Position numbers and translations under genes: made by a program. The notes under the pieces are model-generated. The model was not told the DNA's origin. It saw only the letters and a program-made list of their open reading frames with translations, and ran no database searches. Positions 14,665 to 23,070 of a stretch of 23,070 nucleotides of DNA are shown one piece after another (the stretch's first letter is position 1; every line of letters starts with the position of its first letter). The DNA is from an uncultured Blautia sp. Lineage in GTDB: Bacteria; Bacillota; Clostridia; Lachnospirales; Lachnospiraceae. The stretch lies in NCBI GenBank assembly GCA_934437695.1, contig CAKSAW010000010.1, positions 1 to 23,070 of the forward strand, written 5' to 3'.

Positions 14665-17600
14665 TCAGTCAAAAAATGTAAGTCTGTCAAGTGCAGCAAT
14701 GGCATTTTCCAGATATCTGTCATCTGTGACAGGCCATTTATAATCAAGTCTGTAAAGAGCCTGTGCTGTAAATCTGTTACTGTAATCCATGGTATAGATC
14801 TCATTTTCATTGTGTGAAGTATAGGCGATAAGACCTGATACAGCATCAGAATCATCGCTGTTCTTGGCAAATTCCTTCACAGCATCCTCAAACTCTTCAT
14901 CCCTCACAATATCCAGTTTAAATCCATAATTACGCATTGCATAGATCAGATCCGCCATATAAATATGATGGCTGTTGCATGCATGGAATACAGTAAATCT
15001 TCTGTCCGTCTGTACAAGCTTCAGAACCGCAAGTGCAGTGGAATCAATTGGAGAGAACTCTGCAACCTCATGCATACTGCCCATTGGGAACTTACCTACA
15101 GCCTTATAACCTCTCAGACTGCGCAGGAATCCGTTGGTAATAAAGTTGATCTGGAACTCACCGTCTGAATTTCTGCTCATAAGATTTCCCACACGGATGA
15201 TCTTGCCGTCAAGTCCTGCTGAAACAGCTTCCAGCACTGCTCTCTCTGCAAGGAATTTTGTCCGGATATATTCGTTTGTAATATTCTGTCCGATGTAGAG
15301 ATCATTCTCACCAAATACTCTGGACATTGGCGGAACACCATCTGAGCCTTCACCTGCCACAGAAACTGTAGAGATCTGGATCAGTCTGCGTCCTGTATTC
15401 TTACAGAAATCAATAAGGTTCTCAACACCATGTACATTGATCTTTTCAAGCACATCATCTGCTGCAAAATGCTTTACGCAGGCAGCACAGTTAATGACAG
15501 TATTAAATTTATATGCTGTAAATCCATCTACCTGTTCCTTTGATGTGATATCTCCATCAACACAGATAATACGGTCTTCAAACAGTTCCTGGCAAGGATT
15601 GTCAAAATAATACATCAGCATATTCATCATTCGTTTTTCCGGTGATTCATAGCTGCCCTTACGTACCAGACAATATACCTTACCATCATAATTGTCAAGA
15701 TAAGCTTTCAGTATATGTATTCCAAGGAAACCTGTAGCACCGGTGATCATAATATCTCCAAGCTTCTCCTTAGTGATGCTGTCCAGATTCTCTTCTGTAT
15801 TAGCGCTGATAACATTCTGGATCCTGTTATAGTTATAATCCGCAAATTCATTGTTGCCCTTTGAGCTTCCTGATAAAGCTTCATCATCAACCAGAGATGC
15901 AAGCTGGCGGACTGTAGGATATTTGAAAATATCAGCATATACAATAGAAATATTCTTTGAAAGACACATAACAGCAACCTTTGATGCAGTAAGAGAAGAA
16001 CCTCCAAGTTCAAAGAAGTTATCCTCTATTCCTACCTTTTCGATTCCCAGCGCCTTTTCAAAAATATTGCAGAGTTCTGTCTGAACAGCAGTGACAGGTT
16101 CTACATATTCTGTGCTGTTTACAGTTACTTCCGGCATTGGAAGTGCCTTTTTGTCAATCTTGCCGCCTGGTGTCACAGGCATTTTATCAATATGTACAAA
16201 GAAAGATGGCATCATATAATCAGGAAGCAGAGGCTCCAGGAATGTCTTTAACTCAGCATCCGGAATGCTCTCACCTGTATAATAAGCGGTGATATACTTA
16301 TTTCCACCCTTTTCAACCACTGTGACAGCTGAATTATGTACCAGTTCATGCTTAAGGACTGCTCCCTCGATCTCACCAAGCTCAACACGGTATCCTCTTA
16401 TCTTCACCTGAGAGTCAATTCTGCCTATGTACTCTATATTTCCGTCACCTTTCATGCGGACCATATCACCGGTTCTGTAAAGTCTTCTGTCCTCCTCGCA
16501 TACAGAGAATGGATTCTCCACAAATACAGAAGCTGTTTTCTCCGGAAGATTATGATATCCTCTTGCGATCTGACGTCCTGCATGACAAAGCTCACCGGAA
16601 GCTCCCACTGGAAGTCTGTTCAGATTCTCATCCACAATATAACTGCGGACATTTCTCTGTGATCTTCCGATAGGGATATTATCATACTGCTTATCAACTC
16701 TGAACTCTGTGGAAGATACAGTATTCTCTGTAGGACCATAGCCATTTATCATCTGATAGGTACGATTCCTGTAATGCTTGAATTTCTCTCCGCCCAGTGT
16801 GACAAATCTAAGGGCCGGAGCATCTTCCAGAAGCTCTGCGACCAGCTCACCCATCTGTGTAGGGAAGGTTGCTGTGGTGACCTTTTCCTCTCTCACAAAT
16901 TTACTTACTGCAATCGCATCCTTTCGGATGCCCTCAGGTAAAATATATAAAACAGAACCTGCTGTAAGAGGTGCGAATAGATCGATCACTGACGCATCAA
17001 AACAGAAGCTTGCAAACTCTGCAGTAATGTCATCCGGTGTGAGATTTCTGTTCTCTCTGATATATTCGATCAGGTTCATCAGGTTTCTGTGTTCCAGCAT
17101 AACACCTTTCGGCTTTCCTGTGGATCCTGAGGTATAGATCATATATGCAAGATTCTCAGGCTTCGGAGAGGTAAGCTTAGCAGTAAGTTCAAAATCCTTC
17201 GCTTCTGCTTCCACAGAATCCAGACTGATCACATTTCCCTCATAGAAATCTACAAGATCTCTGTACTTATCAATCACAAGGAGGTTCTCTGCGCCTGAAT
17301 CCTTCAGCATATACTCGATCCTGCTCTGCGGATACTCAGGATCCAGAGGAACATAGGCTCCTCCTGCCTTCATAACACCCACATAAGCTATGGCATATTC
17401 CTTTGTCCTGCCGCACAGGATACCAGCTGCCTGTTCCGGACCAAAGCCATTCTCTGTAAGCTTCTGTGCAACGTAATCAGACATTCTGTCCAGTTCTCTG
17501 TAAGTAAAGTCGCCAAATTCATCCCTTACAGCCGGTCTTTCCGGATATTTCGCTGCTGCCTCCCTGAACAGATCCACAAAGGTCTTTCCTGCATGCTCAG

Positions 17601-20600
17601 GAATATTCTCCATCTCCGTCTCTTCCTCAAACATCAGTCTGATATCTGCAGGATCACATTCATTAAGGATTCCCTCAGCAGTAAGCTCCAGATTATCTGC
17701 CAGATATTTTATGGTTTCCTCATGGTACATATCGCCTCTGTATTCGATATCAAAGACAAATTTATTCTTCTCAATGGCAATACTGATGGATACAGGAGCT
17801 TTTGCCATATTCAGGCGGACAGGTTCTTCCTGTGCATATTCTCCGCCAACATTATCAAACTCGAAATTATCCCCCTGGTATATAACCATGGCATCTGCTT
17901 TAATGTCAAATTCATGGCTGATCTGCGCGAACGGATAGATATCGTTGTTCATGGAATTGATCAGCTGTCTCTGAATCTCAGCCAGACAGTCCTCTGTGCT
18001 TCCTGCAAAATTACAGTAAACAGGAAGGGTCTTTACAAGCATACCCACTGTTTCTGAGAGTCTGGAATCATTTCTTCCATGGTAAATAGTAGTAAATACA
18101 GCATCCTTCTTAAAGTTATATTTGCCCAGCATAATACCAAAGGCTGAAATAAAGAATACATTTTCTGTGATCCCATGCTTCTTGCAGAAATCCTTCACAG
18201 CCTGTACTGAAATCTCCATGGACTCCCTGCGGTAAAGCTCTGCTGCAGGAGTGGCACCGCTCTTATCAGGATAGAAGCTTATACTTCCCCCTGCCTTCTC
18301 AAATACAGATCTGTAGTAATCCTCTGCATTCCTATAAGAATCACTGGCAAGTGCATCTCTGTTATCCAGGGCAAGATCATAAGAAGTATAGGTTTCCGGT
18401 TCCAGCTTCTCACCACTGTAAGCTCTGTTAATGTCATTCATGATGATAGCAAGGGAGGTACCATCCGCAACAATGTGATGAAGGTCAAGGAAAAGATAAT
18501 TGCCTTCACAGGTCCTGTAGATCTCAAATCTGAAAAGCTGCTCATTAAACAGCATGTACGGACGGACCAGCGTTTCCTTATTCATTCCGTTTATGATCTG
18601 TGTTTTGCATACAAGACCATCCTTGCGTTTCTGAAGCACATTTCCGTTATCATCCATAAAAAGCCGTGTTTTCAGATAAGGATGAGCCTCAACGGTACTG
18701 TCAACAGCTGCTGCAAGTCTGTCCAGATCCACCTTTTTGTCAAGCTTCAGAAGATATGGGATATTGTAGATAGTTGATCCCATATTGGCAGTACATTCAA
18801 TGAAAATACCCTCCTGTGTATTTGTAAGAGGATAACTTTCCTGTACTTCCCTCTTTGTCTCCTTACCTGCAGTTTTTACAAAGCCTTCCAGCATCTGAAC
18901 TGTAGGATTATCCTTGATATCCGATGTTTTGATAACAATATCAAACGCTTTTGAGATCAGGATATTCAGCCTGATGGCAGTAATGGAAGTCAGTCCTGCC
19001 TCATAAACATCTGTAGTGATTCCAAATTCTGTATAACCCAGAACCTCTGCAATACAGTCAAATAATTTCTGCTGTACTTCATTCTGAGGCTTAATGATCT
19101 CTGCTGCCTTTCTCTCAGGCATTGGAAGAGCTTTCTTATTCACCTTCTGGTTCTGGTTCAGAGGAATCTTGTCGATCTGCATGGTAACAGCAGGAACCAT
19201 ATACGGAGGCTTTGTCTCTTTAATAAAGTTATTTAAAGCATTGATATCAACTTTACTGTCAGATACAACATAAGCAGCAATATATTTACCGCCGCCCTGC
19301 TCATCAAAGGCAACCACAGTTGCATCCTTAATACCCGGATACCTTCTTATAACCTCTTCTACCTCTGAAAGCTCGATCCTGAAGCCTCTGATCTTAACCT
19401 GGGAATCCTTTCTGCCAATGATCTGAATATTTCCATCAGGAAGATATCTTGCCACATCGCCGGAATGATACAATACTTCGTAGCCTTCTGCATCATCATA
19501 CGTATTCTTTGTATAAACTTCCGCTGTCTTCTCCGGTTTATTCAGGTATCCTCTTGAAACCTGCCATCCGGCGATCATCAACTCTCCACACGCACCTGCA
19601 GGAAGCATATGTCCATACTTATCTGCAATATAAAGTTTCACATTATCAAGAGCTTTTCCGATAGGAACATTCGGATAATACTTATCCATCTCAAACACAG
19701 TGGTAAAAATAGTGGCCTCTGTAGGTCCATAGGCATTTATAAATGTATAACCTTTCGGCGGTTCACAGGGAACAAGCTTCTCTCCTCCTACGGAAAGATA
19801 CTTCAGGCTCTTGCATTCCATCTCAAGTGCAAACTGTCTTCCTACCTGCGTTGTCATAAAGGAATGGGTAATACCGTTCTCATCAAAATAACTCTGAAGT
19901 CCCATGAAATCCAGACGGATCTCTTCCGGAATAATATGAAGCTGTGCACCATTTGTAATCGCTCCGTAAATATCCATCATGGAAGCATCAAAACCAAAGG
20001 ATGCATAGGCTGCTATCCTGGAATCAGAATCTATACCATAATATCTTCTGTACCAGCGGCAGAATGCAGTAATATTTCCATATTCAAGCATACAGCCCTT
20101 TGGCACACCTGTGGAACCTGAGGTGTACAGAAGAATAAACAGGTCATGTAACTGAGGTTTCTTAAGCTCAGCCTCTGTATCAGCAAGTCCCGGGATCTCA
20201 TCTGTAAATAACACAGGTCCCTGATATCCGTCCACCAGATGTAGAAGTTCTCTGTCTGCGATGAGAAGCTTCGCAGCAGAATCCTCCAGCATATACATAA
20301 GGCGGTCCTTTGGATAGGTAGGATCAAGAGGCTGATAAGCTGCACCTGCCTTGATCACACCCATAGGTGCAATGGCCATATATTCACAGCGAGGGATCAG
20401 GATAGATACAACATCCTCCGTGCCGATGCCCTGGGATACAATATATTTTCCAAGTCTGCTGCTGATCTCATCCAGCTCTTTATAAGTATACTTCTTATCC
20501 TTAAATACAACTGCAGTATGATCCGGAATAGTCTGCACCATCTCATCAAACATATCTGAGACAGTTTTACTTCTGTCATATTCATGGACAGTATTGTTAA

Positions 20601-23070
20601 ACTCTGCGATCTTATCAGATCCATTCTGAGAAAGAACAGAGATTTCCGAAATATATTTTGCCTTCAGCATGGAATTCATTGCTGCTTCATAGGAATCCAG
20701 CATTCCATCCACAAACTCTTCGCTGTACATATCACTGCGATATTCAGCAGTAAGTACATATTTGTGATCATACTCTCTCACCTGTATGAGCAGAGGCATC
20801 TTAGCCATATCAGCAGAAAGGTCATGACCTCTGGCAATGGTATCACCAATCGGATAATCATCACTGAGCTCTGCCTGATATGCAAAAACAAGATCAGAAT
20901 TTATACCATACTTTGCACAGATATCAGAGAATGGGAAAATATCATTGGCCATTGATGACAGCATCTGTTCAGAAAGCTCTGTCATATATGCCTGTACAGT
21001 TGCCTCAGGGTTAAAGGTACAGTAAACAGGAAGAGTCTTTACAAGCATACATACTGTATTCTCAAGTCTTGAGTCATTTCTTCCATTATAAATAGTTGCA
21101 AAAAGGCTGTCCTCAGAATTAGAGTATTTAGTCATGAGAATACCGAACAGACCTGTAAATAAGATGTTTGGCGTAACACCCAGCTTCTCACAGGAAGAAA
21201 GGACTGTATCCTCTCTTGTACTCATCTCTTTTGACAGATATCCTCTTTCAGGGAGCTTTCCTGTTCTGTCAGGAAGTGGAAGAGATTCTGTCTCAACTCC
21301 CTCCAGAATACTGTCATAATACTTCTCAGCCTTCTTATATTTGCCCTCTTTCATCTGCTGCTCTTCATCAAGTGCAGCGTCAAAGCCTGTATAGGATTCC
21401 TTCTCCGGTTTCTCTCCCATATAAGCCCTGTTGATATCCTCAAAAATAATATCATAGGAATTACCGTCAGCCAGGATATGATGGAAGTCCGTAAAAAGAT
21501 ATTTTCTGTCCTCTGTGACATAAATCTCTGTGCGGAGCAGGCGTCCCTTCTCAAGCTTAAATGGACGTACAAGATGATCTCTCAGGTCTTCAAACTCCTC
21601 ATTTGTAGTCTGGATCACCTCAGGTACAAAGTTCTCATCACACGGCTTCTGAACCATCTCTCCCCTGTCATTTAAAAATACCCTTGTAAGCAGATAGGAA
21701 TGTGCACTCACTGTCTGTGTAAGAGCATCAGATAATCTCTGAACATCAACTGCAGGATCAAGTTCAAAAAGAAACGGGATATTATATACTGTACTCTCCG
21801 GGTTCTTACTGCATTCTGCAAAAATCCCCTTCTGGGAACCTGTAAGAGGATAAACCTCTCTCTTCTCATAGGTTCTGAGCTTAGGAGCAAGCATTACATA
21901 TTTCTCCAGTTTCTCCACAGTATTGTTCTCATGGATATCACTCGTCTTTACAGTAACTCCGAATTCATCTGAGATCAGGATACACAGCTTCATGGCACTT
22001 ATGGAAGACAGACCTGCTTTATAAAAGCTTGTATCAATTCCAAAAAAGTCATTCTCCACAACCTTTGCAACGATCTCAAAAATCTTCTTCTGCATCAGTG
22101 TTTCCGGCTCTTTCAGGTTCTTTGGCTGGGCAACCGGCTTTGGAAGTGCTTTCTTGTCAATCTTTCCGTTCTGTGTCACCGGCATTTTTTCCAGCTGGAC
22201 AAATACCTCAGGAACCATATAATGTGCCAGAGATCCTGCTGCATATTCAGAAAGTTCCTCAGGGCTGATCTCACGGTCTGCTATAAAATAACAGCAGAGA
22301 TATTTATTATCAACAGGCACTGTAATACTTGTGATAATTCCTTTATAAGAGTTAATTACCTCTTCAATCTCACCAAGCTCGATCCTCAGGCCACGCAGTT
22401 TGATCTGGTTATCTATTCTTCCGAAGAATTCAATCTCACCCTCAGGGCTGATCCTTGCAAGGTCACCGGTCTTGTAGGCTCTCTCTCCGTTCAGGTCAAT
22501 AAAGACAGCAGCTGTCTTCTCAGGCAGATTCATATAGCCTCTGCCCACTCCAAGGCCTGCGATCACAAGCTCCCCTGTCTCTCCGTCAGGAAGAATGTGA
22601 TTCTCTTTATCCACAATGTATACCTTAACATTACCGTTAGGAACACCGATGGTAATATTTTTGCTGTCAGTGATCACCTTCATGGTACAGCTGATAGTAG
22701 TTTCTGTAGGCCCATAGCCGTTCATAATATAGGCATCCGGATTTACCCTGCGGATCTTGTCATACAGAGCCGGCGGGAACGCCTCTGCACCTACATCAAA
22801 TACCTTAATCTGAGAAACTGCTTTTTCAAGCTGAGGCAGATCGATCATATTAGAAAGATAGGTAGGGGTTGTGGTCATAATATCTACTTTATTTTTGAGT
22901 ATCAGTTCACCCAGCATAAGAGGGTTCAGGATCTCCTCATCAGAGGCGATCACTGCAGTCATCCCATTAGTCAGAGGCAGAAATTCCTCCAGGACAGATA
23001 CGTCAAAGGTCATGGCAGCCATGGAAAGAGATACACTTCCTCTGCTTACATAACCATAAGTCTCTGCATT
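14665..23070 (-). CDS. Non-ribosomal peptide synthetase, C-terminal modules with terminal thioester reductase (5' part outside the window)
   Basis: The frame is open from the right edge to a TGA at 14665-14667, 2,801 codons plus the stop; the true start is further right. Domain order, with DNA limits read approximately: adenylation A1 23070-22120 (lacks its N-terminal half and core motif A3), carrier PCP1 22100-21900 (GLSS, Ser at 22003-22005), condensation C2 21870-20590 (HHILADG), A2 20580-19110 (TSGSTGVPKG), PCP2 19090-18870 (GLTS, Ser at 18985-18987), C3 18850-17600 (HHIVADG), A3 17590-16130 (TSGSTGKPKG), PCP3 16110-15880 (GGSS, Ser at 15994-15996), reductase R 15770-14670. R has the NADPH loop ITGATGFLG and catalytic YIRTK (YxxxK), so the peptide should leave as aldehyde or alcohol. 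Both condensation domains keep the HHxxxDG catalytic histidine. No epimerisation or methylation domain is seen. Product: at least a tripeptide; residues unassigned. The Sfp-type transferase three genes on would activate the PCPs. Confidence 0.96.
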   Translation of the reverse strand, partial: NAETYGYVSRGSVSLSMAAMTFDVSVLEEFLPLTNGMTAVIASDEEILNPLMLGELILKNKVDIMTTTPTYLSNMIDLPQLEKAVSQIKVFDVGAEAFPPALYDKIRRVNPDAYIMNGYGPTETTISCTMKVITDSKNITIGVPNGNVKVYIVDKENHILPDGETGELVIAGLGVGRGYMNLPEKTAAVFIDLNGERAYKTGDLARISPEGEIEFFGRIDNQIKLRGLRIELGEIEEVINSYKGIITSITVPVDNKYLCCYFIADREISPEELSEYAAGSLAHYMVPEVFVQLEKMPVTQNGKIDKKALPKPVAQPKNLKEPETLMQKKIFEIVAKVVENDFFGIDTSFYKAGLSSISAMKLCILISDEFGVTVKTSDIHENNTVEKLEKYVMLAPKLRTYEKREVYPLTGSQKGIFAECSKNPESTVYNIPFLFELDPAVDVQRLSDALTQTVSAHSYLLTRVFLNDRGEMVQKPCDENFVPEVIQTTNEEFEDLRDHLVRPFKLEKGRLLRTEIYVTEDRKYLFTDFHHILADGNSYDIIFEDINRAYMGEKPEKESYTGFDAALDEEQQMKEGKYKKAEKYYDSILEGVETESLPLPDRTGKLPERGYLSKEMSTREDTVLSSCEKLGVTPNILFTGLFGILMTKYSNSEDSLFATIYNGRNDSRLENTVCMLVKTLPVYCTFNPEATVQAYMTELSEQMLSSMANDIFPFSDICAKYGINSDLVFAYQAELSDDYPIGDTIARGHDLSADMAKMPLLIQVREYDHKYVLTAEYRSDMYSEEFVDGMLDSYEAAMNSMLKAKYISEISVLSQNGSDKIAEFNNTVHEYDRSKTVSDMFDEMVQTIPDHTAVVFKDKKYTYKELDEISSRLGKYIVSQGIGTEDVVSILIPRCEYMAIAPMGVIKAGAAYQPLDPTYPKDRLMYMLEDSAAKLLIADRELLHLVDGYQGPVLFTDEIPGLADTEAELKKPQLHDLFILLYTSGSTGVPKGCMLEYGNITAFCRWYRRYYGIDSDSRIAAYASFGFDASMMDIYGAITNGAQLHIIPEEIRLDFMGLQSYFDENGITHSFMTTQVGRQFALEMECKSLKYLSVGGEKLVPCEPPKGYTFINAYGPTEATIFTTVFEMDKYYPNVPIGKALDNVKLYIADKYGHMLPAGACGELMIAGWQVSRGYLNKPEKTAEVYTKNTYDDAEGYEVLYHSGDVARYLPDGNIQIIGRKDSQVKIRGFRIELSEVEEVIRRYPGIKDATVVAFDEQGGGKYIAAYVVSDSKVDINALNNFIKETKPPYMVPAVTMQIDKIPLNQNQKVNKKALPMPERKAAEIIKPQNEVQQKLFDCIAEVLGYTEFGITTDVYEAGLTSITAIRLNILISKAFDIVIKTSDIKDNPTVQMLEGFVKTAGKETKREVQESYPLTNTQEGIFIECTANMGSTIYNIPYLLKLDKKVDLDRLAAAVDSTVEAHPYLKTRLFMDDNGNVLQKRKDGLVCKTQIINGMNKETLVRPYMLFNEQLFRFEIYRTCEGNYLFLDLHHIVADGTSLAIIMNDINRAYSGEKLEPETYTSYDLALDNRDALASDSYRNAEDYYRSVFEKAGGSISFYPDKSGATPAAELYRRESMEISVQAVKDFCKKHGITENVFFISAFGIMLGKYNFKKDAVFTTIYHGRNDSRLSETVGMLVKTLPVYCNFAGSTEDCLAEIQRQLINSMNNDIYPFAQISHEFDIKADAMVIYQGDNFEFDNVGGEYAQEEPVRLNMAKAPVSISIAIEKNKFVFDIEYRGDMYHEETIKYLADNLELTAEGILNECDPADIRLMFEEETEMENIPEHAGKTFVDLFREAAAKYPERPAVRDEFGDFTYRELDRMSDYVAQKLTENGFGPEQAAGILCGRTKEYAIAYVGVMKAGGAYVPLDPEYPQSRIEYMLKDSGAENLLVIDKYRDLVDFYEGNVISLDSVEAEAKDFELTAKLTSPKPENLAYMIYTSGSTGKPKGVMLEHRNLMNLIEYIRENRNLTPDDITAEFASFCFDASVIDLFAPLTAGSVLYILPEGIRKDAIAVSKFVREEKVTTATFPTQMGELVAELLEDAPALRFVTLGGEKFKHYRNRTYQMINGYGPTENTVSSTEFRVDKQYDNIPIGRSQRNVRSYIVDENLNRLPVGASGELCHAGRQIARGYHNLPEKTASVFVENPFSVCEEDRRLYRTGDMVRMKGDGNIEYIGRIDSQVKIRGYRVELGEIEGAVLKHELVHNSAVTVVEKGGNKYITAYYTGESIPDAELKTFLEPLLPDYMMPSFFVHIDKMPVTPGGKIDKKALPMPEVTVNSTEYVEPVTAVQTELCNIFEKALGIEKVGIEDNFFELGGSSLTASKVAVMCLSKNISIVYADIFKYPTVRQLASLVDDEALSGSSKGNNEFADYNYNRIQNVISANTEENLDSITKEKLGDIMITGATGFLGIHILKAYLDNYDGKVYCLVRKGSYESPEKRMMNMLMYYFDNPCQELFEDRIICVDGDITSKEQVDGFTAYKFNTVINCAACVKHFAADDVLEKINVHGVENLIDFCKNTGRRLIQISTVSVAGEGSDGVPPMSRVFGENDLYIGQNITNEYIRTKFLAERAVLEAVSAGLDGKIIRVGNLMSRNSDGEFQINFITNGFLRSLRGYKAVGKFPMGSMHEVAEFSPIDSTALAVLKLVQTDRRFTVFHACNSHHIYMADLIYAMRNYGFKLDIVRDEEFEDAVKEFAKNSDDSDAVSGLIAYTSHNENEIYTMDYSNRFTAQALYRLDYKWPVTDDRYLENAIAALDRLTFFD
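15890..21870 (-). repeat. Two homologous C-A-PCP modules in tandem within the NRPS gene
   Basis: The modules at about 21870-18870 and 18850-15880 are related at protein level throughout, and partly at DNA level. For example, TCTTTACAAGCATAC followed by TCATTTCTTCCAT occurs in both condensation domains (near 21035-21085 and 18028-18080). This suggests that one module arose by duplication of the other. It also means short-read assemblies could collapse or misjoin this gene. Confidence 0.6.

Noticed and set aside
14665..23022. Taking the ATG at 23022 as the NRPS start
   Set aside because: The frame continues without a stop to 23070 and the protein would begin in the middle of an adenylation domain, after core motif A3. 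The gene is cut by the window edge.

Overview
The window looks like the chromosome of a Gram-positive anaerobe of the Clostridia, most likely a Lachnospiraceae-type gut bacterium. The grounds are the rnfCDGEAB gene order, a clostridial-type multi-cluster RnfB, purine-rich ribosome binding sites (AAGGAGG, GGGGG), a ZapA / U32-peptidase / FtsW-family neighbourhood, and a reductase-terminated NRPS of the kind known from gut Clostridia. The taxonomic placement is inference. Every gene except one lies on the minus strand.

Right to left, in transcription order. (1) 23070-13198: the 3' part of a very large NRPS gene that enters from beyond the right edge. Visible are a truncated A domain, then PCP-C-A-PCP-C-A-PCP and a terminal NAD(P)H-dependent thioester reductase. 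It is followed closely by an STAS anti-anti-sigma-type protein, an RsbW/SpoIIAB-like HATPase and an Sfp-type phosphopantetheinyl transferase. The likely logic is that the transferase arms the carrier domains, the NRPS builds a peptide of at least three residues released as an aldehyde (or alcohol, or cyclised imine), and the STAS/HATPase pair is a partner-switching regulatory module inside the same operon. (2) 12187-13203, plus strand: a YprB-like DEDD exonuclease-fold protein whose 3' end overlaps the transferase gene by 6 bp. (3) 12052-6131: a CmpB-family membrane protein, then without a visible terminator the complete Rnf complex rnfC-D-G-E-A-B. This is the ferredoxin:NAD+ oxidoreductase that couples electron transfer to Na+ or H+ translocation. 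A good intrinsic terminator follows rnfB. (4) 5998-4352: ruvA-ruvB, the Holliday-junction branch-migration motor, with its own promoter. (5) 4333-1: a promoter, a long untranslated leader, zapA, a stem-loop terminator, then a U32-family protein and an FtsW/RodA/SpoVE-family glycan polymerase running off the left edge.

The accessory and most interesting part is the right third: the NRPS-reductase with its embedded STAS/HATPase switch. The rest is conserved housekeeping and energy metabolism. I saw no tRNA, rRNA, CRISPR array, insertion sequence or phage gene. The longest stretch without a gene is 4038-4351, the zapA leader.
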